Notes: generated by a model not told the origin, from the sequence alone. Counted from the stretch's first letter, positions 16,876 through 26,463 are shown. The stretch is 64,000 bases of DNA from an uncultured bacterium (GCA_902777385.1 CACYTP010000013.1:1-64000), one strand, 5' to 3'. Numbers and translations are program-made.

Positions 16876-18531
16876 ATGGAATGTGTAGAACAGATTGATG
16901 ATGATATGCCGATAACAATAACACCAGCAAAGTTATATACCCCAAAATTAAGCCATAAGTTTATGAAAAGCATGGCAAGCGGCGGCTTGGCTCGTTTTAT
17001 TGCGTTGGAGGCATTTGTAGAAACAGGACGTACATATCAGGCATATCAAAGAGGCGGTTTTGACGAAGGAAGAGAAAGAATTACAGAAGAGTTTACCGGT
17101 GCTGTATTTTGGCTCGGGGGTGTTAAGGCTTTTAATGCAATAAATGACAAAATCGGCAAAGCTATATTAAAAATGAAGAATGCCAAGTTTGATCTAGGCA
17201 GAGATAGTGCCAGAGATACCGTAAGGAATTTTATATACGAAGAAGGTAAATTAGGAAACACGTTTACTGATAAAACTGTTGCAAGATTTAAGGCTGCAAA
17301 ACTTGTCGCAAGTATTTTGATGGCAAATGCAATGATAGGGTTTGTTGTCCCTAAGATTAATCAGTCTATAACACGTTATTACCACAGAAATGATAAGCCG
17401 ATTGCAGAGCAAACTCAAAATTTACAGGAACAAAATCAGAATAACAGTGATAATATAGAACCGCCAAGACCAGGCATGGATAAATTCCTTAATAAATCAG
17501 ATAAAAAGCAGAATAAGGATATTTCTTTCGGAAGTAAATTCTCAATGTTTGATTTTGCATATTTACTTGAAAATAATACTACCTGTCAGCTTTTGTCAAC
17601 AGATGTAGGTACTGCGACAGGCAGAACTATAAGTGCAAGAAATAATGATGAACGGCGTGAAATTTTATTTAGAGATTTGTCATCAATAATTTTCTATATG
17701 TTTAATATGCCGTTTGTTAACTGGTTAATGAACAAGATTGAACAGGGCGGTAAAGGCAGACGTATAGATTCGGTAAATGCTGACTATACTACTGAGTTAA
17801 TGAAGCAAATAGTCAGAGAAAACGGCGGCAAGATAACGGCTAAAGTCCTTGGTGATGAAATGCTTGGCGAGAATAAAGATTTCAAATTACCAAAAGAATT
17901 TAAAGATAAATACAAATGCGGCTTTATAGAACTTGATGAAAACTTCAAGAATGTGTTGTCGCAAATTCCTGAAGTTAATACCCCTGAAAAGCTTGAACAA
18001 TACTCAAAACTTGCCGAAGAAATGTCAAAACTTCAGCCGCAAATTGAAGGTAAATCAAGAATAACCTTAGAACAATTAGAAAGAATGTTTAAAGGCGGAT
18101 ACTTGAATAATCCTGAATTCCTGAAGAATTTATACGAACTGTCATTTGGTAAGAATAAAAAGACAGGACTTGCAGAATTCTTGAATCCGTATAAGTTTAT
18201 TTCAACCGATACTATTGCAGAAATTGATGATGACGTGAAATTCTATGTTGAATCCATTATCAAGAAAGCTAAAAAGTCCGGTGATATTATTTCAACAATC
18301 AATGAAGATATGCTCACAAAAGCGTGCAAAGCTAACTTCAGATATAATGTACTTAACTGGGGTACAGGTTTTGCAATATCAGCATTGTTCTTATCTACAT
18401 TAATTCCAAAAATGCAGTACTGGATTACTAAAAAAGTTACAGGTAACGACGCTTTTCCGGGAACCGAAGAATACAGAAAACAGCAAGAAACTCAAGCTAA
18501 ACCTCAAGAGCAGGCGAAGGAGACAAAATAA
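16876..18531 (+). CDS. Membrane-associated protein with internal duplication, unknown function
   Basis: A 551-aa protein whose two halves share a pattern: ETGRT...RERITEEFTGAVFWLGGVKAFNAINDKI (from residue 49) and ATGRT...RREILFRDLSSIIFYMFNMPFVNWLMNKI (from residue 247), each followed later by a helix ending in PK....IT (PKINQSIT near 159; PKMQYWIT near the C-terminus). The second half holds an extra helical insertion of about 150 residues. ISFG (216-219) marks the junction. No ribosome site is obvious before ATG 16876. The next gene starts directly after the stop codon. No known family recognised. Confidence 0.7.
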   Translation: MECVEQIDDDMPITITPAKLYTPKLSHKFMKSMASGGLARFIALEAFVETGRTYQAYQRGGFDEGRERITEEFTGAVFWLGGVKAFNAINDKIGKAILKMKNAKFDLGRDSARDTVRNFIYEEGKLGNTFTDKTVARFKAAKLVASILMANAMIGFVVPKINQSITRYYHRNDKPIAEQTQNLQEQNQNNSDNIEPPRPGMDKFLNKSDKKQNKDISFGSKFSMFDFAYLLENNTTCQLLSTDVGTATGRTISARNNDERREILFRDLSSIIFYMFNMPFVNWLMNKIEQGGKGRRIDSVNADYTTELMKQIVRENGGKITAKVLGDEMLGENKDFKLPKEFKDKYKCGFIELDENFKNVLSQIPEVNTPEKLEQYSKLAEEMSKLQPQIEGKSRITLEQLERMFKGGYLNNPEFLKNLYELSFGKNKKTGLAEFLNPYKFISTDTIAEIDDDVKFYVESIIKKAKKSGDIISTINEDMLTKACKANFRYNVLNWGTGFAISALFLSTLIPKMQYWITKKVTGNDAFPGTEEYRKQQETQAKPQEQAKETK

Positions 18532-18840
18532 ATGAAAGTTATGTTTAATTTGGCAAATGTAAAATCTCAATATAAAATTCAGCCATCTAAAGTTGCATTT
18601 GGAGAGGCGGATGAAGGTTACAGACATTCAAGATTAAACCAAAACGAAAAGAGCAATGTATACAAAGACATGAGAGTTCAGCTTATAAAGGATAAATATT
18701 ATAATAAATATAAAGCACTTTATCAAATGGCTGAAGATGGAAATATTGATAATAATATGTTCTGGATTATGAAAAAGCGTCTTGAAAGTCAGAAACAAGC
18801 AGAATTAGAAGAGCTTGAAAGAGAACTGTTATCTTTTTAA
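18532..18840 (+). CDS. Small helical protein with KVAFG motif
   Basis: A 102-aa protein starting immediately after the preceding stop (TAAATG), with AAGGAGAC inside that gene as its ribosome site, so translation is coupled. The N-terminal 24 residues end in KVAFGEAD, like other F-x-G/F-G proteins here. The rest is charged and helical, with a coiled-coil-like C-terminus (KKRLESQKQAELEELERELL). Function unknown. Confidence 0.7.
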   Translation: MKVMFNLANVKSQYKIQPSKVAFGEADEGYRHSRLNQNEKSNVYKDMRVQLIKDKYYNKYKALYQMAEDGNIDNNMFWIMKKRLESQKQAELEELERELLSF

Positions 18841-18868
18841 GTTTATAGTATGAATTTTTTTTTAGCAA

Positions 18869-18897
18869 TTGTCATGCCCCCTGATTTATGGTAAAAT
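18869..18897 (+). promoter_or_regulatory. Promoter predicted to give a leaderless acyltransferase mRNA
   Basis: TTGTCA, a 17-bp spacer and TAAAAT (preceded by TGG) form a good sigma-70-type promoter. The -10 ends 6 nt before ATG 18904 and no Shine-Dalgarno sequence exists, so the start codon would be the 5' end of the mRNA. Confidence 0.55.
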
Positions 18898-18903
18898 TCT
18901 TGT

Positions 18904-19584
18904 ATGGTCAGGTTAATTAACAAGAAAAATGCTATATATTTTGGCAAAGCTGTCAGTGCATACATGCAGATACAAAAGCATTTCACACATATTCATGAGA
19001 TAGGTAATCAGTACATAAAACCTTGTATATATGCAATGTGGCATTCGGATCAGTTTTGTTTATACGGTATAAAAAATAAAGAGGATATAAATATCCTTAT
19101 AAGCAATTCTTCTGATGGAGATATTGTTACTTATGCAGTAGAAGGTTTAGGATTTAAAACTGTAAGAGGTTCAAGTAAGAGGGGTGGAGTTCAAAGTACT
19201 CTAAAACTGGTTGAATTGCTTGGCGAGGGCAAGTCTGTTGCTATTATGGTTGATGGCCCAAACGGACCTTTGCACAGAGTTAAAAACGGAGTCGTTCGTA
19301 TTGCAAAAATGTCAGGTGTGCCTATTATTCCTGTTGGTTGGTATTGTCCTCAGATGAATTTCGTGCATTTCCCATCATGGGATAAAATGACAGCACCTCT
19401 GGGCAAGTGTAATATCATTAATATATACGGTGAACCAATATATGTACCATCTGATGTATCAACGGAGCAGGAAGCAGAATTCAGACAAAAATTAAAAGAT
19501 AGTTTAGAAGCTATCGAAAAAAGATTTCCGGAAGAGTATGAAAAGGCTAAGAAAAACAGAGTATGGTGCAAAATAAAGAAATAA
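18904..19584 (+). CDS. Lysophospholipid acyltransferase family protein (DUF374)
   Basis: A 226-aa protein matching the DUF374 lysophospholipid acyltransferase-like family: MWHSDQF (acyltransferase His/Asp region), ISNSSDGDIVTYAVEGLGFKTVRGSSKRGG, VAIMVDGPNGPLHRVKNGVVRIAKMSGVPIIPVGW, and a C-terminal YGEPIYVPSD. Members are linked to lipid A or phospholipid acylation at the inner membrane; the acceptor cannot be told from sequence. It overlaps the next gene by 22 nt. Likely leaderless. Confidence 0.85.
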   Translation: MVRLINKKNAIYFGKAVSAYMQIQKHFTHIHEIGNQYIKPCIYAMWHSDQFCLYGIKNKEDINILISNSSDGDIVTYAVEGLGFKTVRGSSKRGGVQSTLKLVELLGEGKSVAIMVDGPNGPLHRVKNGVVRIAKMSGVPIIPVGWYCPQMNFVHFPSWDKMTAPLGKCNIINIYGEPIYVPSDVSTEQEAEFRQKLKDSLEAIEKRFPEEYEKAKKNRVWCKIKK

Positions 19585-20387
19585 AAATTTCAGCGTTACA
19601 GATGTCGTCTGTTATAGGAAATCCTGAAAAGAATAGGGGTAAAGCGGAGGAAATTATATCTCGTGAGTTAGATAAGGGTACAGACTTCTTAATTTTGCCT
19701 GAAGTTTGGACTGTGGGCTGGTCTTGCGAGGATTTTCCGGCGGCTGCGGAGGATAGTCGTAACAGTCAGACCGTTAAATTTTTGTCAGATATTGCAAAAC
19801 GCTATTCAGTTAATATTTTGGGCGGTAGTTATATAGAAAGGAAATCTGACGGCAGGTTATATAACACTTGCCCTGTAATAAGCCGTTCCGGAGAATTGAT
19901 TGCAGAGTATTCAAAAATGCACTTGTACACATATTGCGGTTGTACTGAGGGAAACTACATAACTGAGGGTGAACATCCAGTTATGGTAAATATTGAAGGT
20001 ATAAATATAGGGCTTACAATATGCTATGATATTCGATTTCCTGAAATATTCCGTGCATACAGGTCTGAAAATGTTGATTTGCTTGTAAATATGGCGGCTT
20101 GGGGACTTAAAAAACCAATACCTTGGGAGACTCTGACAAGGGCAAGAGCTATTGAAAATCAAGCATTTATGATTGCTGTTACTCAATCGGGTAAAATTAA
20201 AGATAATGATTGGAATATAGGACATTCAAGAATTTTTGATTATGTAGGAGAGACAATTACTGAAATTAAAAATCAGCAGGAAGGTTTGATGACTTGTAAA
20301 ATAAAATTTGATAAAATGTATGAATATAGAAATTCTTGTACTATACTAAAAGATATACATGAAAAATATGAGGTTAGGGTGATATGA
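19563..20387 (+). CDS. Carbon-nitrogen hydrolase (nitrilase superfamily)
   Basis: 274 aa with the Glu-Lys-Cys triad of the nitrilase superfamily: LPEVW (Glu47), YSKMHLY (Lys118) and LTICYDIRFPE (Cys154). The closest style is omega-amidase/Nit2- or YafV-like amidases that hydrolyse small amides such as 2-oxoglutaramate; substrate cannot be assigned with certainty. It overlaps the acyltransferase by 22 nt and dacB by 4 nt (ATGA), so the three genes form an operon. Confidence 0.85.
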   Translation: MVQNKEIKISALQMSSVIGNPEKNRGKAEEIISRELDKGTDFLILPEVWTVGWSCEDFPAAAEDSRNSQTVKFLSDIAKRYSVNILGGSYIERKSDGRLYNTCPVISRSGELIAEYSKMHLYTYCGCTEGNYITEGEHPVMVNIEGINIGLTICYDIRFPEIFRAYRSENVDLLVNMAAWGLKKPIPWETLTRARAIENQAFMIAVTQSGKIKDNDWNIGHSRIFDYVGETITEIKNQQEGLMTCKIKFDKMYEYRNSCTILKDIHEKYEVRVI

Positions 20388-21742
20388 AAAAACTCTTAGG
20401 ATTACTGGTATGTGTAGTATTTGTGATGACTCAAACCGGTACTTATGCTGCAAATGCGATAGATAAAGCGTTAAAAGCTGTAAATATGCACAATAAAGGT
20501 GCAATATCCGTTTCTGTAAAAGATATAAATACAGGTAAAAACATATACTCATTTAACAGCCATACTCCTTTTAATCCGGCTTCTACGCAAAAGATTCTTA
20601 CCCTTGCTGCGTCCTTAGATACACTGGGTAATGACTATAAATTTATTACAGAATTATATAAATCTTCTAATAATGAATTGTATTTCAAATTAGGTGCGGA
20701 TCCGTTTTTAAGTTCAAAAAATTTGGAACAGTTATTGAGTACTGCTAAATCTAAAAATGTTATAGAACCCAAAAATGTATATATAGATGATTATATTCTG
20801 GATAGTGAATATTGGGGCGAAGGATGGCAATGGGATGATGATATAAATCCATTGATGCCAAAATTTGGTTCTTATAATCTTGACGGAAATGTTGTAAAAG
20901 TTATAATAAGACCGACTAAGCTAAAGGCTCCTGCTGATATTTATATGAAAGAATTTTATCCTATAGGATTTGTTAATAATGTAACAACTGGTAATGAAGA
21001 CAAAGTAACTTTAACTCATAATAAGTCTATATCAGAAAATCTTATTGAATTAAACGGAACGGTAGTTGAACAGGTTGAAAAATTTGTACCTGTAAATAAC
21101 ATAAAACGTTATTTTCGTTTAAGGTTAGAAGAAGCGTTTAATAGTGCAAAAATTGTATTTTACGGAAAATTATACCAAAAGAAACTTCCTGCTCAAAATG
21201 TATATCTCGTTGATAAAGTAGAGCATGATATGAGTCTTGCGGTAGATGAAGTATTAAAAAATAGCAATAATATGGTTGCAGAAACTGTATTTAAGCTTGC
21301 AGGCGGTAAATATGTGAATAATACAGGTTCAATCAGTACTGCTGTTTCAATGTTAAATGATTATTGTAAGAAAAATGGTTTAGATACAAGTTATATCAGA
21401 ATTGTTGATGGTAGCGGTGTGTCAAAAAATAATCTTATGACTGCTGAATTTATGACCAATTTCCTTGTAATGCTTTCTAAACAGGATAATTTTGATGATT
21501 TTAAAAATTCTATGGCAACACCAGGGGTTGGAACTTTATCTAACAGAATGTTGTATTTCCATAATAATTTGAGAGCGAAAACAGGTACATTATCAAATGT
21601 AAGTGCTATTGCAGGTTATATCAAAACCCAAAGGGGGCGTGAAGTTGCTTTTTCTGTAATGATTAATGATCCAAAATCTTCGTCAAATGAGAAAAAGCAA
21701 ATCGAAGAAGCTGTACTGCGAGCAGTATATACAGCCTACTAA
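20384..21742 (+). CDS. dacB: D-alanyl-D-alanine carboxypeptidase/endopeptidase (PBP4, peptidase S13)
   Basis: 452 aa with a signal peptide (1-22, TYA/A) and the three penicillin-binding motifs of family S13: STQK (Ser67, Lys70), SKN in DGSGVSKNNLM, and KTG in RAKTGTL. It trims peptidoglycan peptides in the periplasm. Length and the DGSGVSxxN context are typical of DacB. Start overlaps the upstream stop (ATGA); preceded by AGGGTGAT. It converges with the O-methyltransferase 2 nt away. Confidence 0.93.
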   Translation: MKKLLGLLVCVVFVMTQTGTYAANAIDKALKAVNMHNKGAISVSVKDINTGKNIYSFNSHTPFNPASTQKILTLAASLDTLGNDYKFITELYKSSNNELYFKLGADPFLSSKNLEQLLSTAKSKNVIEPKNVYIDDYILDSEYWGEGWQWDDDINPLMPKFGSYNLDGNVVKVIIRPTKLKAPADIYMKEFYPIGFVNNVTTGNEDKVTLTHNKSISENLIELNGTVVEQVEKFVPVNNIKRYFRLRLEEAFNSAKIVFYGKLYQKKLPAQNVYLVDKVEHDMSLAVDEVLKNSNNMVAETVFKLAGGKYVNNTGSISTAVSMLNDYCKKNGLDTSYIRIVDGSGVSKNNLMTAEFMTNFLVMLSKQDNFDDFKNSMATPGVGTLSNRMLYFHNNLRAKTGTLSNVSAIAGYIKTQRGREVAFSVMINDPKSSSNEKKQIEEAVLRAVYTAY

Positions 21743-21744
21743 AA

Positions 21745-22314
21745 TTATCTTATTTTTCTTGCGTATGATAATCCGGCAGGTAAATCCAGCACTGTGTGTA
21801 TATAATCAGGATGTCGGCTAATTGCATCAATATATGTCTGTACTTTCTCTTTATGAGATAGCACATTGTCACATGTATAAATCCCCCCCGGTTTCAAGTG
21901 CGGGTGAATTAATCTAAAATAATCAACGGATTCCCTTTTATTGGCATCAACAAATGCAAAGTCAAATTTTAAATCTTCCGGTAAATACTCAAGAACTTTA
22001 ATCGCTTCTCCCGGGCATATTGTTATAATGTCTGCTACACCGCATTTTTCAAAATTAGCTTGAGCGATGGAATACCTTTTTTCGTAAAATTCTATTGTCC
22101 GCATTTTCCCATTGTTTGATTTAAATGCCTTTCCTAACCACACTCCGCTGTATCCGTTAGAAGTTCCGACTTCTATACCGGAAATAAATCCCTCGTTTAT
22201 AATGGTATTATGCAAAAATTCTGCGGTTTGTCTGGATATATTCCAAAAATTTCGTTGTGTTTTTTCTAAATTAAGTAAAGTATCCTGTGTAACTGCATCA
22301 AATTTTTCAATCAT
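21745..22314 (-). CDS. SAM-dependent O-methyltransferase
   Basis: 189 aa, class I methyltransferase of the catechol-O-methyltransferase-like family: GIEVGTSNGYSGVWLG (SAM loop), MRTIEFYEKRYSIAQANFEKCG, FDFAFVDANKRESVDYFRLIHPHLKPGGIYTCDNVL. Substrate unknown. It starts one codon overlap from the stop of the beta-propeller gene upstream (shared A), so it belongs to the grpE-dnaJ-propeller transcript direction. Confidence 0.85.
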   Translation of the reverse strand: MIEKFDAVTQDTLLNLEKTQRNFWNISRQTAEFLHNTIINEGFISGIEVGTSNGYSGVWLGKAFKSNNGKMRTIEFYEKRYSIAQANFEKCGVADIITICPGEAIKVLEYLPEDLKFDFAFVDANKRESVDYFRLIHPHLKPGGIYTCDNVLSHKEKVQTYIDAISRHPDYIHTVLDLPAGLSYARKIR

Positions 22315-23741
22315 TATTTAGAACCTATTTTTTTAAATGAGTTGGTTATATACATAGATGTAATAGGGATATCAAGTGCATTTGTCTGTATGACTTCCTT
22401 TTTATCCAAATCCACAATCGTATATGACTGAGCTCTTGCATCTGTTACGATTGCAATATTAGAGTTTTCGACCGGAATTAGTCTTGACGGGAATTCACTT
22501 TTCGGTAATTCTATAACATCGGTTCTTTGATCAAGACTCGTGTCTATTACGTCAATAGCTTTTCCACCGGCTGAAAGAATATACAGATTATCTTTATATG
22601 AAAGCATATCTACAGGTTTATCTGATGTAAAATTTTCTGACATAAGATTTAATGTTTCATAATCAATAATAGCAAGTCTGCTTTTGGTGCGGCTGGTAAT
22701 GTAGATTTTATCGTTCATATATGCAATTTTTGATACATTAGGGAATTTTCCTATCGCTTTAAGGGCATAATTATCTTCCAAATCAAGAGCCCATACTTCT
22801 CTGGTTTGCTTGTCATTATAGAATAGCTTTGTCCCGTCATCACTTATTGCAATTTTCTCACACATTCCGTTAAGTCTTAATTGTTTTTTTAATGTCATTG
22901 TTTCAAGACTAACAACGTACAAACTTGCATCTTCGCCACTGGAAATGTAAGCTAACTTATTTTTTTGGTCAATTAGAATTTCTTCCGGCTGAGTTTTAAA
23001 GTGAATTTCTTTGATGACTTTATCATCAGTTAATGAAATTACATCAAGAGATTTTTTTCCATAAGATGTTACCAGCAAAAATACATCATAGCCTTTTACC
23101 ATAATAGGGATGTCTTCTTGAGTTAACGCATAACTAGGATAACCTTTTGCCGGATTTACGACCTGAATATGTTTCGATATGCTTGAAACTATATACATAA
23201 TTTTATTTTTTAATGCAGGTACTCTGTCCAGTTTGTTTGTAATCATCTGTTTTGGAGGATTAACAGGAATTATCAGTCCGCTTTCCTGAAATGTTCTAAT
23301 ATCCAGATTTCCTATAATATTACGCATAGATTCAGGAATTATGAAATTTTTTGGCACAAGCATATCCTGAGGAAACATTCCTGTTACAAGTTCTACAGGC
23401 GGTGCCGGCATGCTTATGATTGTGCTTTTCCCCTTGTTGTTCTTAATAAGTTTCAGTAAAACGTAATCATTTGTCAAAACTATCGCATTAGGTTTTTGTT
23501 CAAGAGTTTTGTTTGCAGGAATAGTATATTTTATTTCAGCAGGAGTTTCGGTGTTAAATTTTGAAGGTATTAAAGGCAAGTACACTGTGTTATCGGGTAA
23601 AATTACAATACCGTCGAACCTAAATACAGATTTAGGGTAAGTTGCTGTTATAAACTTCTGGACATTATCAGGCAGAGCATTTGCATTAGCCTGAAGGGTT
23701 GTCGCTATTATCAGTGCAATTGTCAGAAATATTCTCTTCAT
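22314..23741 (-). CDS. Secreted YncE-like beta-propeller protein
   Basis: 475 aa with a signal peptide (1-21, ANA/L). From residue 170 on there are recurrent 40-residue blades (MYIVSSISKHIQVVNP, LAYISSGEDASLYVVSLETMTL, LFYNDKQTREVWALDLE, IYITSRTKSRLAIIDYETLNL, LYILSAGGKAIDVID, IAIVTDARAQSYTIVDLDKKEV), typical of YVTN/YncE beta-propellers. Exported, probably periplasmic, ligand unknown. Its ATG overlaps the dnaJ stop (TAATG), indicating coupling, which is an unusual partner for a chaperone operon. Confidence 0.8.
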   Translation of the reverse strand: MKRIFLTIALIIATTLQANANALPDNVQKFITATYPKSVFRFDGIVILPDNTVYLPLIPSKFNTETPAEIKYTIPANKTLEQKPNAIVLTNDYVLLKLIKNNKGKSTIISMPAPPVELVTGMFPQDMLVPKNFIIPESMRNIIGNLDIRTFQESGLIIPVNPPKQMITNKLDRVPALKNKIMYIVSSISKHIQVVNPAKGYPSYALTQEDIPIMVKGYDVFLLVTSYGKKSLDVISLTDDKVIKEIHFKTQPEEILIDQKNKLAYISSGEDASLYVVSLETMTLKKQLRLNGMCEKIAISDDGTKLFYNDKQTREVWALDLEDNYALKAIGKFPNVSKIAYMNDKIYITSRTKSRLAIIDYETLNLMSENFTSDKPVDMLSYKDNLYILSAGGKAIDVIDTSLDQRTDVIELPKSEFPSRLIPVENSNIAIVTDARAQSYTIVDLDKKEVIQTNALDIPITSMYITNSFKKIGSK

Positions 23742-24874
23742 TACTGAAAAACTCCCTTTACCTTGGATAACAGAGATTCTGAATCTTGGTGCTTTTTCCC
23801 TCTGTTAATTTCATATAATCTGCGATATAATTCTTTTTCCTCATCAGTTAGTTGTTTTGGAATTTTGACAGAAACAACAACGATATGATCTCCTCTTTGA
23901 GAAGGTCTTGATAATACAGGAATGCCTGCACCTTTAATTCTTATAGTGTTTCCATTCTGAATGCCGGCATGTATCTGGACTTTTTGTTCTCCGTCAAGTG
24001 TTTTAACAGTAATTTCATCTCCAAGAACAGCCTGATCAGGTGTAATTTCCAACTTTGTATATACATCTATGTTGTCTCTTGTGAAATATTCAGAAGGTTT
24101 TACATGTATAACAACAAATAAATCACCGGCACGTCCTCCGTTCGTTCCGGCATCTCCTTCACCGGATACTCTCATTTTAGAGTGATTGTCAACGCCGGCA
24201 GGAATTTTTATTTCTACCTTCTTTTCTTTTTCAATTTTACCGTATCCTTTGCAGGCTTTGCAAGGATTTGATATTTTTGTACCCGAGCCATGACAATCAG
24301 GACAAGGACTAATTTGGGTGAATGAACCCAGAGGGGTTCTCGCTACGGTTTGAACTTGTCCGTGTCCGTGACATGTAGGACAGGTTTCTGGTTTAGAGCC
24401 TTTTGCCGCACCTGTTCCGCCGCATTCTGTACATGTTTCAAGATGTTCAAATACTATTTCTTTTGAAACTCCGAAAGCGGCTTCTTCAAAGGTTATTTCT
24501 ACATCATATCTTAAATCATCCCCCGGCTGCGGAGCGTTTGGATCTTGTCTTCCTCCGCCAAATCCGAAGCCTCCAAATCCGCCAAAGAACGAATTGAATA
24601 TATCATTCAAATCTCCAAATCCGTTTGCAAACGGACCATTGGTATTATATCCGGCATTAGCTAATCCGTCTTCTCCATACTGATCATAAGTTGCTCTTTT
24701 ATTATCATCAACAAGTGTTTCGTATGCTTTCCCGAGTTCTTTAAACTTTTCTTCAGCATCAGGGGCTTTATTAACATCGGGGTGTAAAGTTCTGGCTTTC
24801 TTTCTGAAAGCTGATTTTATTTCATCTTTTGTAGCGTTTTTTTCTACGCCTAATATTTCATAATAATCTGCCAT
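23741..24874 (-). CDS. dnaJ: Chaperone protein DnaJ
   Basis: 377 aa with J domain and HPD (31-33), Gly/Phe-rich linker (about 78-112), four zinc-binding repeats (CTECGGTG, CPTCHGHG, CPDCHGSG, CKACKGYG) and the C-terminal substrate domains. DnaJ stimulates DnaK ATPase. grpE lies upstream on the same strand with 91 nt between; dnaK and hrcA are missing from this cluster. Confidence 0.97.
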   Translation of the reverse strand: MADYYEILGVEKNATKDEIKSAFRKKARTLHPDVNKAPDAEEKFKELGKAYETLVDDNKRATYDQYGEDGLANAGYNTNGPFANGFGDLNDIFNSFFGGFGGFGFGGGRQDPNAPQPGDDLRYDVEITFEEAAFGVSKEIVFEHLETCTECGGTGAAKGSKPETCPTCHGHGQVQTVARTPLGSFTQISPCPDCHGSGTKISNPCKACKGYGKIEKEKKVEIKIPAGVDNHSKMRVSGEGDAGTNGGRAGDLFVVIHVKPSEYFTRDNIDVYTKLEITPDQAVLGDEITVKTLDGEQKVQIHAGIQNGNTIRIKGAGIPVLSRPSQRGDHIVVVSVKIPKQLTDEEKELYRRLYEINRGKKHQDSESLLSKVKGVFQ

Positions 24875-24965
24875 TTTCTCTATTCTTCTGTATCTCTAAT
24901 CAAATTTTTAATTCTACTTAATTACATTATAATGCAAACTATATTTTGTGCAAATAAACGCAATA

Positions 24966-25529
24966 TTATTCTGCTGTCGCTACGTTAACCAATGATGGTC
25001 TAAGCACTTTATCTCCAAGCTTGTATCCTTTTTGCAATTCTGCAATTACAGTATGTTCAGGGTATTCTGACGTCGGTGTTTGCATAACTGCATCATGAAA
25101 ATTCGGATCAAATTCTTGTCCTTGTGCATTAATCGGTTCCATTCCCATTTTTGTTAATGAGTCCGTAACTTGTTTATGTAAAAGTTCAAAACTTTCTTTG
25201 TATTTTTCAAAATCTTCTACATTTTCCAAAGCTTTTTCTGCACGTTCAAAATTATCCAGAACCTCAATCATTTTAGATAGTGCATTTTCCGTACCAAAGC
25301 GAAGCAGATTTTCTCTTTCTGCTTCCTGACGTTTTCTGTAGTTCTCAAAATCAGCTGCCAAACGCATATATTGATTATTTAATGTTTCATAATCTGATTT
25401 TAGTTTTTCCAATTCCGAATTATCCGGCTCTATTTTTTGAGTTTCCTCTTCCGAGGTTTCTTCCGTATTTTCTTCTTTTTTTTCTTCTATGTTTTCCGTA
25501 ATATCTTCATTTTTGAACGGATTTTTCAT
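24966..25529 (-). CDS. grpE: Nucleotide exchange factor GrpE
   Basis: 187 aa: acidic N-terminus (EENTEETSEEET), long coiled coil (LKSDYETLNNQYMRLAADFENYRKRQEAER) and the beta-domain ending (GYKLGDKVLRPSLVNVA) typical of GrpE. It releases ADP from DnaK. A GAGGAGAA ribosome site precedes it. No CIRCE inverted repeat is visible upstream, so HrcA control is not indicated. Confidence 0.95.
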   Translation of the reverse strand: MKNPFKNEDITENIEEKKEENTEETSEEETQKIEPDNSELEKLKSDYETLNNQYMRLAADFENYRKRQEAERENLLRFGTENALSKMIEVLDNFERAEKALENVEDFEKYKESFELLHKQVTDSLTKMGMEPINAQGQEFDPNFHDAVMQTPTSEYPEHTVIAELQKGYKLGDKVLRPSLVNVATAE

Positions 25530-25625
25530 AATATTCTCCTCAATATATCTGCAACAATATAATTCTATTATAAGGTAATAATTATTATACTGTAAGAAAA
25601 TTTATTATTTTTTAATAATTCATTA

Positions 25626-26228
25626 TTAGCGAACTTTATTTTCTTCACCCTTAATTAGCCTTTGAATGTTTGAACGATGAAGCCATATTATGTAAATTGC
25701 ACCCAAAGCACAATATCCGACGTATGCGGCAGGTCCTCCAAAAAAATACATTATGAATGGGGATACACCAAGTGCGATTATTGAACCAAGGGAAACATAT
25801 TTTGAAAAGTAGGTGATAGTTCCCCATATTGCAGCAATAATAAGTCCTGCAACCCAGTTTAGAGCTAAAATTGTGCCGACTCCTGATGCAACGGATTTGC
25901 CTCCGGTAAATTTAAGAAATATAGATTTTGAATGTCCGAGTATTACTGCGATTGCGGCAATTACCGGAAGTAAACCTATTCCGGTGAAGGCTGTCCCGAA
26001 TATTTTTGCCAAAACAACGGGTAACGCACCCTTAAATGCATCCAAAAGTAATGTGATAAAAAACCATTTTTTACCCATTACCCTTTTTACATTCGTGGCT
26101 CCTGTCGAACCCGAACCTATTTCTCTGATATCCTGACCTTTTGCAATTTTTACTATAATGTATCCTGTAGGTATAGAACCTATGATATATGCGATGATTG
26201 CTACTATAATAATTTCAACAACTTCCAT
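25626..26228 (-). CDS. plsY: Glycerol-3-phosphate acyltransferase PlsY
   Basis: 200 aa polytopic membrane protein with the three PlsY motifs: GSIPTGYI...REIGSGSTGATNVKR, GHSKSIFLKFTGGKSVASGVGTI, and a C-terminal R-SNIQRLIKGEE. It makes lysophosphatidic acid from acyl-phosphate in phospholipid synthesis. A GAGGGA ribosome site is present. It is the first gene of the leftward block ahead of grpE (97-nt gap). Confidence 0.95.
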   Translation of the reverse strand: MEVVEIIIVAIIAYIIGSIPTGYIIVKIAKGQDIREIGSGSTGATNVKRVMGKKWFFITLLLDAFKGALPVVLAKIFGTAFTGIGLLPVIAAIAVILGHSKSIFLKFTGGKSVASGVGTILALNWVAGLIIAAIWGTITYFSKYVSLGSIIALGVSPFIMYFFGGPAAYVGYCALGAIYIIWLHRSNIQRLIKGEENKVR

Positions 26229-26339
26229 AACACATCCCTCAAATATAGTTTTAATGACGTATGGTATTGTAGCACGAATATGTGTATAATTGCAAAGACT
26301 TGTAAAATTTTAAAAATACGTTATAAAGAAAATGTATTA

Positions 26340-26428
26340 GAAAACCACGGAGGATATTACCATGATTGGATTTAAGTATAGGGGGAGGGGGTAAAATCCT
26401 CTCATAGTGAGGGTTTACAGAGTTTTAT
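26340..26428 (+). repeat. Duplicated leader, copy 2
   Basis: About 92% identical to 9695-9783 over 89 bp. It keeps GGAGG, an ATG at 26362 and a 10-codon frame (MIGFKYRGRG), but the G run is interrupted (GGGGGAGGGGG), so it should be less prone to slippage. No prepilin gene follows, so it may be an orphaned 5' end. Confidence 0.8.
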
Positions 26429-26463
26429 AGCTGAGAAGTTCAGCTACTTTGGAATAGGAAATT

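Noticed and set aside
25530-25620. Search for a CIRCE element before grpE
   Set aside because: No TTAGCACTC-N9-GAGTGCTAA-like inverted repeat is present.
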